Positions 43,359-51,607 of a stretch of DNA of 64,000 nucleotides are shown here, one piece after another. Within the stretch, counting starts at the first letter, position 1, and each line of letters opens with the position of its first letter. Source of the stretch: CAZOEL01 sp964578835 (GTDB lineage Bacteria; Desulfobacterota; Syntrophobacteria; Syntrophobacterales; Syntrophobacteraceae); assembly GCA_964578835.1 (NCBI GenBank), contig CAZOEL010000002.1, positions 62,001 through 126,000 of the forward strand, written 5' to 3'. Made by a program: the position numbers and the translations under genes. The notes under the pieces are model-generated. The model saw nothing but the letters and a program-made list of their open reading frames with translations, was not told the DNA's origin and did no database searches.

Positions 43359-45209
43359 ATGAGTCACGGGCGTATGTTGACCTTTTCAGCAGCCGAGGCA
43401 TTTGTTTTGATGGCGCTCCTCGCAATCGGGGCGATTCCTTCGCGCGCTTCCGCCTCCTCGGTTCAGATTTCTTACGGCGAGCTCTGGGAGTACGCAGAGC
43501 AGGGCAAGATCGATAAGGTGACCCTCGTTGGCGACCGGATCGTAGGGACTTTCAGAAAAACGCAAGGTTTGGGAGAAAATGCCAACGAGCTTTCTCCCGA
43601 TGGCTTTCGAGCAACCCTCCCACCCGTTGCAGATCCCGATCTCATGAGCTTCCTGAGAAAGAACGGCGTTTCAGTCGAAGCCAAAAGGGATGTTTCTCCA
43701 TGGCTTGTTGCGCTTCTTATCGGCATAGCCCCATGGCTTTTGATATTCTTGTTTCTCATCTTCAGGAGCGTGCGACCAGGAATGGCGGAGGAGCAGGGAA
43801 TTGGAGCTTCGAGCCAGAGATTCGTTAGATCCAGAGCGCGCCTCTACCGCAAGTCGAGCGACAATCTGACGCTGAAGGAAGTTGCCGGACTTTCCAAAGC
43901 CAAAGGGGAGCTCGAAGAGATCATTGATTTCCTCAAAAGCCCTTCCAAATACCACGCCCTCGGTGGGCGATTGCCAAGAGGCGTGCTGCTCTCCGGCCCG
44001 CCCGGTACGGGCAAAACCCTCATGGCGCGGGCCGTGGCGGGTGAAGCGGAAGTCCCTTTTTTCAGCATCAGCGGTTCCGAATTCATTGAGATGTTTGCAG
44101 GCGTCGGCGCTTCGCGTGTGAGAGATATGTTCAAGGACGCCAAAGCGCAGTCGCCCTCGCTCATTTATATCGACGAAATAGATTCCATAGGCAGAGTCAG
44201 GGGCGGCTTCGGGGGGGGGCATGACGAGCGCGAGCAAACCTTGAATCAGATCCTTGCGGAAATGGACGGTTTTTCCCCTCAGGAGGCGGTGGTTGTCATT
44301 GCATCGACCAATCGTCCGGAGATTCTGGACCCTGCTCTGGTGCGGCCCGGTCGCTTCGATCGAAGGATTGTCCTCGATCTGCCACAGAAAAGGGCGAGAA
44401 AGGAAATCCTGGAGGTGCATGCAAAGAAAGTTCCTCTTGCGCCTGATGTGGATCTTGGGCTGCTGGCGGACAAGACCCCCGGCTTTTCCGGAGCGGATCT
44501 CATGAATCTTGTCAATGAAGCAGCCCTTCTTGCCGCTCGAAGGGGTAAAAAGCAGGTTGATTCGCAGGACTTCGACGAGAGCCGCGATAAGATCCTGAGA
44601 GGGCTGGAAAGAGAAGATCTCATCAATGAATCGGAAAGAAGAATTGTCGCCTGTCATGAGGCTGGGCATGCTCTCCTGGCGAAGATGCTCCCCGGAGCCG
44701 ACCCCCTTCGCAAGGTTTCCATCATTCCTCGGGGTCATTCGCTGGGGGCGACCGAGATCATCCCGGAGGAAGAGCGCCACAGCTATTCCAAAACCTACCT
44801 GTTGAGTCGCCTGGCTATCACCCTTGGCGGCCGGGTAGCTGAAAGGCTAACTTTTCAAGATGTCACTACCGAAGCGAGCGATGATTTGAAGAAAGCCAGC
44901 CAGTTGGCGCGCCGCATGGTCACACAGTGGGGAATGAGCGAGAGGCTTGGCTCCGTAAGCTTTCAGTATGGCGAAGAGCATCCTTATCTCGGCTATGAGA
45001 ATATGTCTGTTAAGGATCTGAGCGAGCATACCGCCAGAATTATCGATGAAGAGGTGCAAAAGATGATCGGGGATGCTGAAAAAAAGGCGGAGGAAGTGAT
45101 CACTGCCAATCGAAGCAGCCTGGAGATCTTGACCAAAGCGCTTCTGGAACAGGAAAGTCTGGAGAAGGAAGAAATAGACAGAATCCTCGGCTTCAGGGAA
45201 AGTGCTTGA
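43359..45209 (+). CDS. FtsH-family AAA+ membrane protease
   Basis: 616 aa. It degrades membrane and short-lived proteins processively. Two membrane segments flank a short extracytoplasmic domain: near residues 10-28 (AEAFVLMALLAIGAIPS) and 113-135 (SPWLVALLIGIAPWLLIFLFLIF). The AAA+ domain has Walker A (GPPGTGKT, K219), Walker B IYIDEIDSIG and SRH NRPEILDPALVRPGRFDR; the metalloprotease has H433-E-A-G-H437. TTEASDDLKKAS is typical. The N-terminal half diverges more than usual. It is likely a second FtsH paralogue; no ribosomal or hflKC neighbours are seen. ATG 43359 has a weak site; 43374 is an alternative. Confidence 0.9.
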   Translation: MSHGRMLTFSAAEAFVLMALLAIGAIPSRASASSVQISYGELWEYAEQGKIDKVTLVGDRIVGTFRKTQGLGENANELSPDGFRATLPPVADPDLMSFLRKNGVSVEAKRDVSPWLVALLIGIAPWLLIFLFLIFRSVRPGMAEEQGIGASSQRFVRSRARLYRKSSDNLTLKEVAGLSKAKGELEEIIDFLKSPSKYHALGGRLPRGVLLSGPPGTGKTLMARAVAGEAEVPFFSISGSEFIEMFAGVGASRVRDMFKDAKAQSPSLIYIDEIDSIGRVRGGFGGGHDEREQTLNQILAEMDGFSPQEAVVVIASTNRPEILDPALVRPGRFDRRIVLDLPQKRARKEILEVHAKKVPLAPDVDLGLLADKTPGFSGADLMNLVNEAALLAARRGKKQVDSQDFDESRDKILRGLEREDLINESERRIVACHEAGHALLAKMLPGADPLRKVSIIPRGHSLGATEIIPEEERHSYSKTYLLSRLAITLGGRVAERLTFQDVTTEASDDLKKASQLARRMVTQWGMSERLGSVSFQYGEEHPYLGYENMSVKDLSEHTARIIDEEVQKMIGDAEKKAEEVITANRSSLEILTKALLEQESLEKEEIDRILGFRESA

Positions 45210-45481
45210 AGTCAATCTTTCGATGAATTGTAACCGAGTCTGCAAATCTTTCCGCTACGCAATCTCCCGCAACTGAAATCATACGGGTTGCATTATAGAA
45301 TTCCGATTCTTAGCCTAGAATTATAGAAATAAATGATCTAAGCACCTATCAAAATAGGTGAAAAGCTATATGTTAAGCTATTCGCCTCAGGCGCATATAT
45401 CCAAACTTACGTAGAGTCTCGTGTGGCTTGAGGCTAAACCACTTGAGCTCTCTTAATTAGGTAAATCAAGGAGATAATTCG
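45210..45481. other. Intergenic region before the transporter gene
   Basis: 272 bp. At about 45332-45345 it has ATGATCTAAGCACC, shared with the left border of the repeat at 28562. A small palindrome CACCTATCAAAATAGGTG follows at 45342-45359. Confidence 0.5.
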
Positions 45482-46159
45482 ATGCCCGATATCTCAGTCA
45501 TGGATAAACCAACAAATACAATGAGAGGAAATATGTCGCAGAGCATAGCTCCTTCCATTGTGGGATATTACGCTCTTACGATTGCAACATTCCTGATGGC
45601 GGTCGGATTCGCCCGAGGCAACCCGGCTTTACCTTACCAGGATTTCGTGAGCTCGGCGGCTATACTTTTTTCCGGCCTGACAGTGCTGCTTTCGGCAAGG
45701 TGGGCCTATATGGGACGGGATACTCTCTCTATGGCGATCTTCGGAGTCTGGGGCTCCTTTTTCCTTGCGTACGGAGCTCTCTACATAGTTTCTCCGAGGG
45801 CTGATCTAGCGCTCCTCCTGGGGCCGTCCACTTCACTGGGCTTCTGGATGACGCCTCTTGCGGTCGTGACCTGGACAATGGCCATAGCGGCAATAAGGGT
45901 CAATTATGCGACTTTTGCCTTCCTGGTGCTGCTTGGCTTCGGAGCGGCAATTGCCGCGGTCGGTTTTTTCAGCGACATCTCCGCGGTGATGATAGCTTCA
46001 GGGTGGGTAATGATTCTCTCTTCCCTTGCCGCTCTGTGGACAGCATCGAGCCTTCTTTTCGAGGCCGTGATGGGGTATTCGCCGTTGCCTCTCTTCAGGC
46101 GAGAGCGAGCCGTTCCCGCAGCGGAAGCCGAAGAGCATCTTATCATTGAAGGGCGCTAG
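45482..46159 (+). CDS. Putative acetate/succinate-type transporter (GPR1/FUN34/YaaH-like)
   Basis: 225 aa with six hydrophobic segments, matching the size of the acetate uptake family (SatP about 188 aa). FGVWGSFFLAYGALY and a NxxxLxYQDF start resemble this family, although the typical NPAPLGL motif is altered to NPALPYQD. Substrate therefore uncertain; other six-TM families remain possible. AAGGAG 8 nt upstream of ATG. Its final TAG lies inside the left terminal repeat of a MITE-like element (46156-46262), so the insertion replaced or moved the original C-terminal end. Confidence 0.6.
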   Translation: MPDISVMDKPTNTMRGNMSQSIAPSIVGYYALTIATFLMAVGFARGNPALPYQDFVSSAAILFSGLTVLLSARWAYMGRDTLSMAIFGVWGSFFLAYGALYIVSPRADLALLLGPSTSLGFWMTPLAVVTWTMAIAAIRVNYATFAFLVLLGFGAAIAAVGFFSDISAVMIASGWVMILSSLAALWTASSLLFEAVMGYSPLPLFRRERAVPAAEAEEHLIIEGR

Positions 46160-46262
46160 TGGGGACCGTCAACATCGTTTCTTCTGGTGGGAGCAGGCCC
46201 CCTCTCCCTGAGGGAGCGGGAAAAACCTGCAACCCGAACATTCAAAGTTGACAGTTCACTAG
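46156..46262 (+). repeat. MITE-like repeat family 1, third copy
   Basis: 107 bp bounded by CTAGTGGGGACCGTCAAC and GTTGACAGTTCACTAG. Inside are TTCTTCTGGTGG, GGCCCCCTCTCCCT and ATTCAAAGTTGAC, all shared with 11856-12050. The shorter core means this copy lacks the duplicated middle of that copy. The TAG in its left end is the stop codon of the transporter gene. Confidence 0.75.
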
Positions 46263-46346
46263 TTTTTAGATTAACGAGCACAACGCTGGAGCTTCTCCAG
46301 ACAAGATTGCGACTATTGCTGCAGAAGCTCCGAGCCTTCAGGCGAG

Positions 46347-48287
46347 TTAGAAGTCTTTGAAATCGTCCTCATCGAAGGGGATGAGCTTCTCGGGGGCGAT
46401 TTCCTTGACGCTCTTCTTTGGAGCGGAGGCGGTCTTTGCTTTTCCCTGATGGGGCAAAGCCTTTCTTGGCTGGGTGGAAGCCCTCACAACGGTTTCTCTG
46501 AGCCCGCCCGTCCGCGCAGAGGCTTGTCTTTTTCTTTTCGCTTCTCCTTCAACGAGAGAGGTGATGCTTTGTACATACTCTTTCATCTGTCTAGCCTGCG
46601 CGGCCATCTCCTCGGAGGCTGAGGCCGACTCTTCGGCATTGGCCGCATTCTGCTGAGTCACCTTGTCCATCTCGTTAACGGCCCTGTTAATCTGCTCGAT
46701 TCCCCTGGCCTGCTCCTGGGAGGCTTCGGCTATCTCGCCAATGATCTCGCCGGATTTGGAGACGGTAAGGGAGACCTTCTGGAAATCTTCATTGGTTTTG
46801 CCGACAAGGCTCGCTCCCTCTCGAATCTTTTTGACGGTTCCCTCGATGAGGCCCGCCGTGTTGCTTGCGGCCTCAGCGGCCCTGAGGGCGAGGTTTCTCA
46901 CCTCATCGGCCACAACGGCGAAGCCCGCTCCTGCCTCTCCCGCCCTTGCCGCCTCGACCGCTGCGTTGAGGGCAAGAAGGTTTGTCTGGAAGGCAATTTC
47001 GTCAATGGTCTTGATGATCTTCTGGGTGTCTTCCGAGGCTCGAGTGATCTCCTGCATGGAGACGGTGAGCAGCTCCATGGACTCGTTGGCGTTCTTGACC
47101 ACTCCGCTCGCCTCCCGCATGAGCTGATTGGCCTGGGTGGCGTTGCTCGCGTTCTGCTTGGTCATCGAGGACATCTCCTCAAGAGAGGAGGATGTCTCCT
47201 CGATAGAAGCAGCCTGCTCGGAGGCGCCCTCCGCCAGTTGCTGGCTCGAGTCCGAAACCTGCCCTGCGGCCGAGGCGACCTGCTCGACCGATTCCGTCAA
47301 TCCTGCGACCGCAAAGGTGATCGGCCGCGAGATGCTTCTCCCAAGAACGTAGAGCAGGGCAAGAGCCGCCAGCAAAAGAACCGTTCCCACCAGGATTATG
47401 TCTACTTGCATGGAGCGGATCGGGGATCTTATCTCACTAAAAGGCTGGTTAGCCGCAACGCCCCATCCGGTAAGTCCGACCGGAGCAAATCCCGCAATCT
47501 TCTCGATCCCCTCAAATTGATAGCGAATGGTTCCCGTTTCCTTCGCCATAAGGGCTTTTGTCAGGACTTCCAGGCCTTGCAGCGCCTTTATGTCAAGTTT
47601 AAGAATGTGCTCTTTGTTGGGGTGAGCTATCACGATTCCGTTGGAATCGACAAGAAACGCATACCCTGTCTCCCCGAGCTTCGCTGCGGAAATCCTTTCG
47701 ACCAGGTAGTCGATCTTGAGCATGATAGCCAGAACTCCGACTATTTCCTTATCCTGTGAAAGAATAGGGCAGGCGAGTATCGTGATGGGATTGCCGGTTG
47801 CTTTGGAGCGCACGACTATGCCGACGCTTGTTTTGCCGCCAATAGCCGTTTTGAAGTACTCACGATCGGTGGTGACTATGCCTTTGTCCCTTCCATTGTT
47901 GGCATCAGCGAATACTGTCCCTTGCTTATCTATGGCAACTATGGTTTCAAAATTTGCCCCCACCTCCGCTTTGATCCTGGCAAGCCTCTGCTGGAGCGCT
48001 TCGATCTTCTGCGAAGAGCTCGTAGCGCCCTCTTTGGCTACGGTTGTCGTCGTGTCGATGAGAAGGTTGCCGACAGAGACCTCCTTGAGAAGATTGATTT
48101 CGTGGCTAAGGGAGCTCTGGATCGAATCGGCGAGATTCTTTGCCGTGAGCGCGGTAAGGTTGATGCTTGCTTTCTCGAGCTCGTTGGATGACTTTATGGT
48201 GGCGATAGAGCCTACGCAGACAGTTGAGACAAGCACAATGAACATTCCGCCAAGCAACAGCTTCCATGAAAGCTTCAACTTTTTCAT
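46347..48287 (-). CDS. Methyl-accepting chemotaxis protein with double Cache sensor and DFKDF tail
   Basis: 646 aa. TM1 (LLLGGMFIVLVSTVCVGSIAT), a periplasmic dCache-type sensor (about 35-300, GTVFADANNGRDKGIVTTDREYF, GETGYAFLVDSNGIVIAHPNK), TM2 (IILVGTVLLLAALALLYVLG), then a cytoplasmic signalling domain with tip EIAFQTNLLALNAAVEAARAGEAGAGFAVVADEVRNLA. A HAMP domain is short or absent. A Lys/Ala/Pro-rich linker of about 50 residues ends in DEDDFKDF; DFKDF fits the x-[FWYH]-x-x-[FWYH] consensus of pentapeptide tethers for CheR/CheB. GAGGGGAAA precedes ATG. Confidence 0.93.
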   Translation of the reverse strand: MKKLKLSWKLLLGGMFIVLVSTVCVGSIATIKSSNELEKASINLTALTAKNLADSIQSSLSHEINLLKEVSVGNLLIDTTTTVAKEGATSSSQKIEALQQRLARIKAEVGANFETIVAIDKQGTVFADANNGRDKGIVTTDREYFKTAIGGKTSVGIVVRSKATGNPITILACPILSQDKEIVGVLAIMLKIDYLVERISAAKLGETGYAFLVDSNGIVIAHPNKEHILKLDIKALQGLEVLTKALMAKETGTIRYQFEGIEKIAGFAPVGLTGWGVAANQPFSEIRSPIRSMQVDIILVGTVLLLAALALLYVLGRSISRPITFAVAGLTESVEQVASAAGQVSDSSQQLAEGASEQAASIEETSSSLEEMSSMTKQNASNATQANQLMREASGVVKNANESMELLTVSMQEITRASEDTQKIIKTIDEIAFQTNLLALNAAVEAARAGEAGAGFAVVADEVRNLALRAAEAASNTAGLIEGTVKKIREGASLVGKTNEDFQKVSLTVSKSGEIIGEIAEASQEQARGIEQINRAVNEMDKVTQQNAANAEESASASEEMAAQARQMKEYVQSITSLVEGEAKRKRQASARTGGLRETVVRASTQPRKALPHQGKAKTASAPKKSVKEIAPEKLIPFDEDDFKDF

Positions 48288-48807
48288 TTTCCCCTCAATC
48301 CTTGCTCTGAAGTTAGTTTAATAGTACCTGCTCAGGTTGGTCGACGTGCTCTTTCTCGCGATGACTCTCTCATCATGTGCATGAGGCAACACGATTTGGA
48401 GCAGTATTCATGCCATTCTCTTCAGCTGATATAGGAAAGAAGCTCATTGGTAAAACACATGCAGAAGCAAATGACATTCAGCTGTGTTAAGACTGAATGT
48501 TCAAAGCCCAAAAGAAAAGCGCAGCTCAATGGCCGCCAGTTCGGGTGTGGAAAAATTATCAGATATTAATAGATTGATGCCAGTATTATGATCGATTCAT
48601 GTCAGTATTATGACGGGCATGTTATACGTGGAGGGCTTGTAGAGAATTATAGGCATTATCGTAGATAAGTTCGCAGTTACTTCATACTGTTCTAACAATG
48701 TCTAATGATGAAGGACAATCTTTGAGGAAGCGGAGGATTGATTCCCGCTCCCTCAAAGGTCTTCTTGCGCATCGCTGAGTAAATATCTCCTCTGTTTCGC
48801 GGCATTG
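48288..48807. other. Intergenic region between the two MCP genes
   Basis: 520 bp. No promoter consensus for sigma-28 or sigma-54 was found. No other gene supported. Confidence 0.4.
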
Positions 48808-49940
48808 CTAAAAATCTTTGAAATCGTCCTCATCGAAGGGGATGAGCTTCTCGGGGGCGATTTTCTTGACGCTCTTCTTTGGAGCGGAGGCGGTCTTTGC
48901 TTTTCCCTGATGGGGCAAANNNNNNNNNNNNNNNNNNNNNNNNNNNNNNNNNNNNNNNNNNNNNNNNNNNNNNNNNNNNNNNNNNNNNNNNNNNNNNNNN
49001 NNNNNNNNNNNNNNNNNNNCGCCAGCAAAAGAACCGTTCCCACCAGGATTATGTCTACTTGCATGGAGCGGATCTTAGCTCGTAGCTCGTCGACAGGCTG
49101 GCTAGCCGCAACGCCCCATCCGGTAAGTCCGACCGGAGCAACTCCCGCAATCTTCTCGATCCCCTCAAACCGATAGCGAATGGTTCCCGTTTCCTTCGCC
49201 ATAATGGCTTTTGTCAGAGGTTCCATGCCCTGCACGGTCTTCATGTCAAGTTTAAGAATATGCTCTTTGTTGGGGTGGGCTATCATGATTCCGTTGGAAT
49301 CGACAAGAAACGCATACCCGGTCTCCCCGAGCTTTGCAGTGGAAATTGCTTCAATGAAGTAGTCAATTTTGACCAGGATAAGAACAACTCCAATGACTTC
49401 CTTCTCTTTTGAGTATACAGGCGCTGCAAGTATTGTGATGGGATTGCCGGAAGCTTTGGACCGGACAACCACGCCCGAACTTACTTTGCCGGTGCGTGCG
49501 ACCTTGAAATATTCACGGTCGGTAACGGATATCCCTCTATCCTTTCCGTTATTGCAGTCGGCAAATACCGTCCCTTGCATATCGATGACCGCGATGCTCT
49601 CGAATTCCTCACCGACCTCGGCTTTGATCCTTGCAAGCCTCTGCTGGAGGGCTTCGATCTTCTCCGAAGATTTGGTAACGCCTTCCTTGGCTACGCTTGC
49701 TGTCGTGTCGATGAGAAGATTGCCGATCGAGATCTCCTTGAGAAGATTGATTTCGTGGCTTAAGGAGCTCTGGATCGAATCGGCGAGATTCTTTGCCGTG
49801 AGCGCGGTAAGGTTGATGCTTGCTTTCTCGAGCTCGTTGGATGACTTTATAGTGGCGATAGAGCCTACGCAGACGGTCGAGACAAGCACAATAAAAGTTC
49901 CGCCAAGCAATAGCTTCCAGGAAAGCTTCAACTTCTTCAT
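48808..49940 (-). CDS. Second methyl-accepting chemotaxis protein, tandem copy (interrupted by scaffold gap)
   Basis: The N-terminal part (about 307 aa) runs from ATG 49940 (GGGGGGAAA upstream) to the gap; the C-terminal end (APKKSVKKIAPEKLIPFDEDDFKDF) is on the far side, ending with TAG at 48808-48810. The gap size is arbitrary, so any reading frame through it is false. The membrane-proximal sensor half (GETGYAFLVDSNGIMIAHPNKEHILKLD) is almost the same as in the neighbouring MCP, while residues about 95-200 differ: NNGKDRGISVTDREYFKVARTGKVSSGVVVRSKASGNP. The HAMP and signalling parts are missing from the assembly, not necessarily from the cell. Confidence 0.85.
48920..49019. other. Assembly gap of exactly 100 N
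   Basis: A fixed-size gap inside the second MCP. Both flanks are nearly identical to the first MCP, so repeat collapse explains it. About 0.9 kb is likely missing, judged from the neighbour. Confidence 0.95.
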
Positions 49941-50486
49941 TTTCCCCCCATTTGTTCCTTGATGCTGTGATGTTTTTGCTGGAATTGAGCGCCCCATGTT
50001 TAACCCCCGGATAGAATCCCTCTCGAAGAGCAGGGGGCAAGAATCAACCGCTTCACCTTTTCACTGTAATTTATGCGTACTAGAGCGAATTGGCTGGTGC
50101 ATCTCGAAGCAGTATTCATGCCATCGACGTGGATCTGGATGAATGATAAGCTTTGTAATGACATGTGAAATAAAAGCCATTGTGTGATAGATGCATGTAG
50201 GATAAAAAATTCTATTTCTACTTTCTCTCATTAGTATAACTGACAGAGATAAGGGGAGAAGAACCTCATAATTGTCATGAGGTGAGGGCTGCTATTGAGT
50301 TGGGGGTATGAGTCATAACAATGTCAAAATAGTGTCAAGGCTGTCAAAAGATCATGCTGGGATAACCAAATCCATGGGCGGGGGAAATGGAGGATTAAGA
50401 ATTATGGATTCCATGAATACCGCACAATGCAAGTGCAGTCGATGCGGTATCCATGGGATGACGCTACAGAAGAGCTTGTATCAATA
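49941..50486. other. Intergenic region
   Basis: 546 bp between the second MCP and a DnaJ-type gene. A plus-strand 67-codon frame (50308-50511) with CKCSRCGIHG is not called: it overlaps the DnaJ-type gene end and its ribosome-binding site is too close. Confidence 0.35.
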
Positions 50487-51386
50487 TCATAGGACTCGCA
50501 ATTGCAGGTAGAGGTCGCCTCGGTAGGGCGCTCTGTCAGCAAGGGGATGTCCCATATCCTTCAGCCTGAGCTTTGTTCCGGATCTTACGCCTGGCGGAAT
50601 GCGCACTGAAACGCGTTTCGCATTGCCCCAGTGAGGAAGATCCACCTCTATTATTGCGCCGGTCACTGACTGCTTGGGCGATATCACCACCTCATAGGTA
50701 ATGTCCGGCGTCTGACGAGCGGATGAAGCGCCTGTTGGAATAGACTTGGGCGCGGGCTTTTCTCCAAATACCTTATTTAGGATGAATTTTCCGACCTTTT
50801 TGCCGGCTTTCGCCAGCAAAGACACGCTTTCCTCAAGAAGCCCCTTTGGCTTGATATCAACCGGTTTATACTCTTTGTCCCGGGACATGCCATTTGACGG
50901 CCTGCTATTCGCGCCATAGCGGAAAGTCCTTACGGTTCCCGAGCCAGGCCAAAAGAAACCTTGGAAGAAAATGGTCTTATCGCCGAAAAAGACGCGATTG
51001 AGAAATCTATCATCAAAGCGGAACCCCATTCGCTGGAACTCGCGCTGCATCTCGGCGAAAACTTCTTGAGCGTGGCGGCTGTTGAAAAAATCGCGGAAGA
51101 TCTCTTCTTGCGAATACCCAAAGTCCCTGTGAGGGGAAGGGCCTCCTCCAGCGGGACGATCCTGAAAGCCGAAGCGCCGATATTCGTCGTATTGGGCGCG
51201 CTTCTGGGCGTCCATTAAGACTCCGTAAGCTTCGCTTATGCGTTTGAAGCGCTCTTCCGCGCGAGAATCATTCGGGTTTCTGTCCGGATGAGTCTCGAGA
51301 GCAAGCTTTCGGTAGGCCTTCTTTATTTCATCCGTTGACGCGCTTGGGGAGATCCCGAGAATACTGTAATAGTCTTGCTGAGCCAT
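50487..51386 (-). CDS. DnaJ-family co-chaperone without zinc finger
   Basis: 299 aa. The J domain at the N terminus has HPD at residues 33-35 (ETHPDRN), which stimulates Hsp70 ATPase. A Phe/Arg/Gly-rich middle (FRDFFNSRHAQEVFAEMQREFQRMGFRFDDRF) contains no CxxCxGxG zinc repeats. The C terminus (YEVVISPKQSVTGAIIEVDLP, VRIPPGVRSGTKLRLKDMG.PLADRAPYRGDLYLQLRV) is a single DnaJ C-terminal beta domain. The type is therefore CbpA/DjlA-like with only one peptide-binding domain. AAGGAG 11 nt before ATG. Beside the radical SAM gene and near ftsZ; a link is not obvious. Confidence 0.85.
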   Translation of the reverse strand: MAQQDYYSILGISPSASTDEIKKAYRKLALETHPDRNPNDSRAEERFKRISEAYGVLMDAQKRAQYDEYRRFGFQDRPAGGGPSPHRDFGYSQEEIFRDFFNSRHAQEVFAEMQREFQRMGFRFDDRFLNRVFFGDKTIFFQGFFWPGSGTVRTFRYGANSRPSNGMSRDKEYKPVDIKPKGLLEESVSLLAKAGKKVGKFILNKVFGEKPAPKSIPTGASSARQTPDITYEVVISPKQSVTGAIIEVDLPHWGNAKRVSVRIPPGVRSGTKLRLKDMGHPLADRAPYRGDLYLQLRVL

Positions 51387-51607
51387 TTGGACGTGCTCTC
51401 CTTGATTCTATAGAACATACTACTTCCTGAAGATCTGCCGACCGTTGACTTCGATCCGCACAGGGATGGCATGCTGCGAAGGTCGGCGAGCTTCAGGTTT
51501 TGAGATATGGCGCCAAAATGCGCAGATCCTTCCATACTCATGGCATATTCAAGCTTTGAAACTTAAATATAAAACCTTACTATGGCAAGAGCAATCGAGA
51601 AAAGGCT

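Noticed and set aside
50308..50511. 67-codon frame with CKCSRCG motif
   Set aside because: It overlaps the end of the DnaJ-type gene on the other strand; GGGGGT is too close to the ATG to serve as a ribosome-binding site, and no similar protein is known to me.
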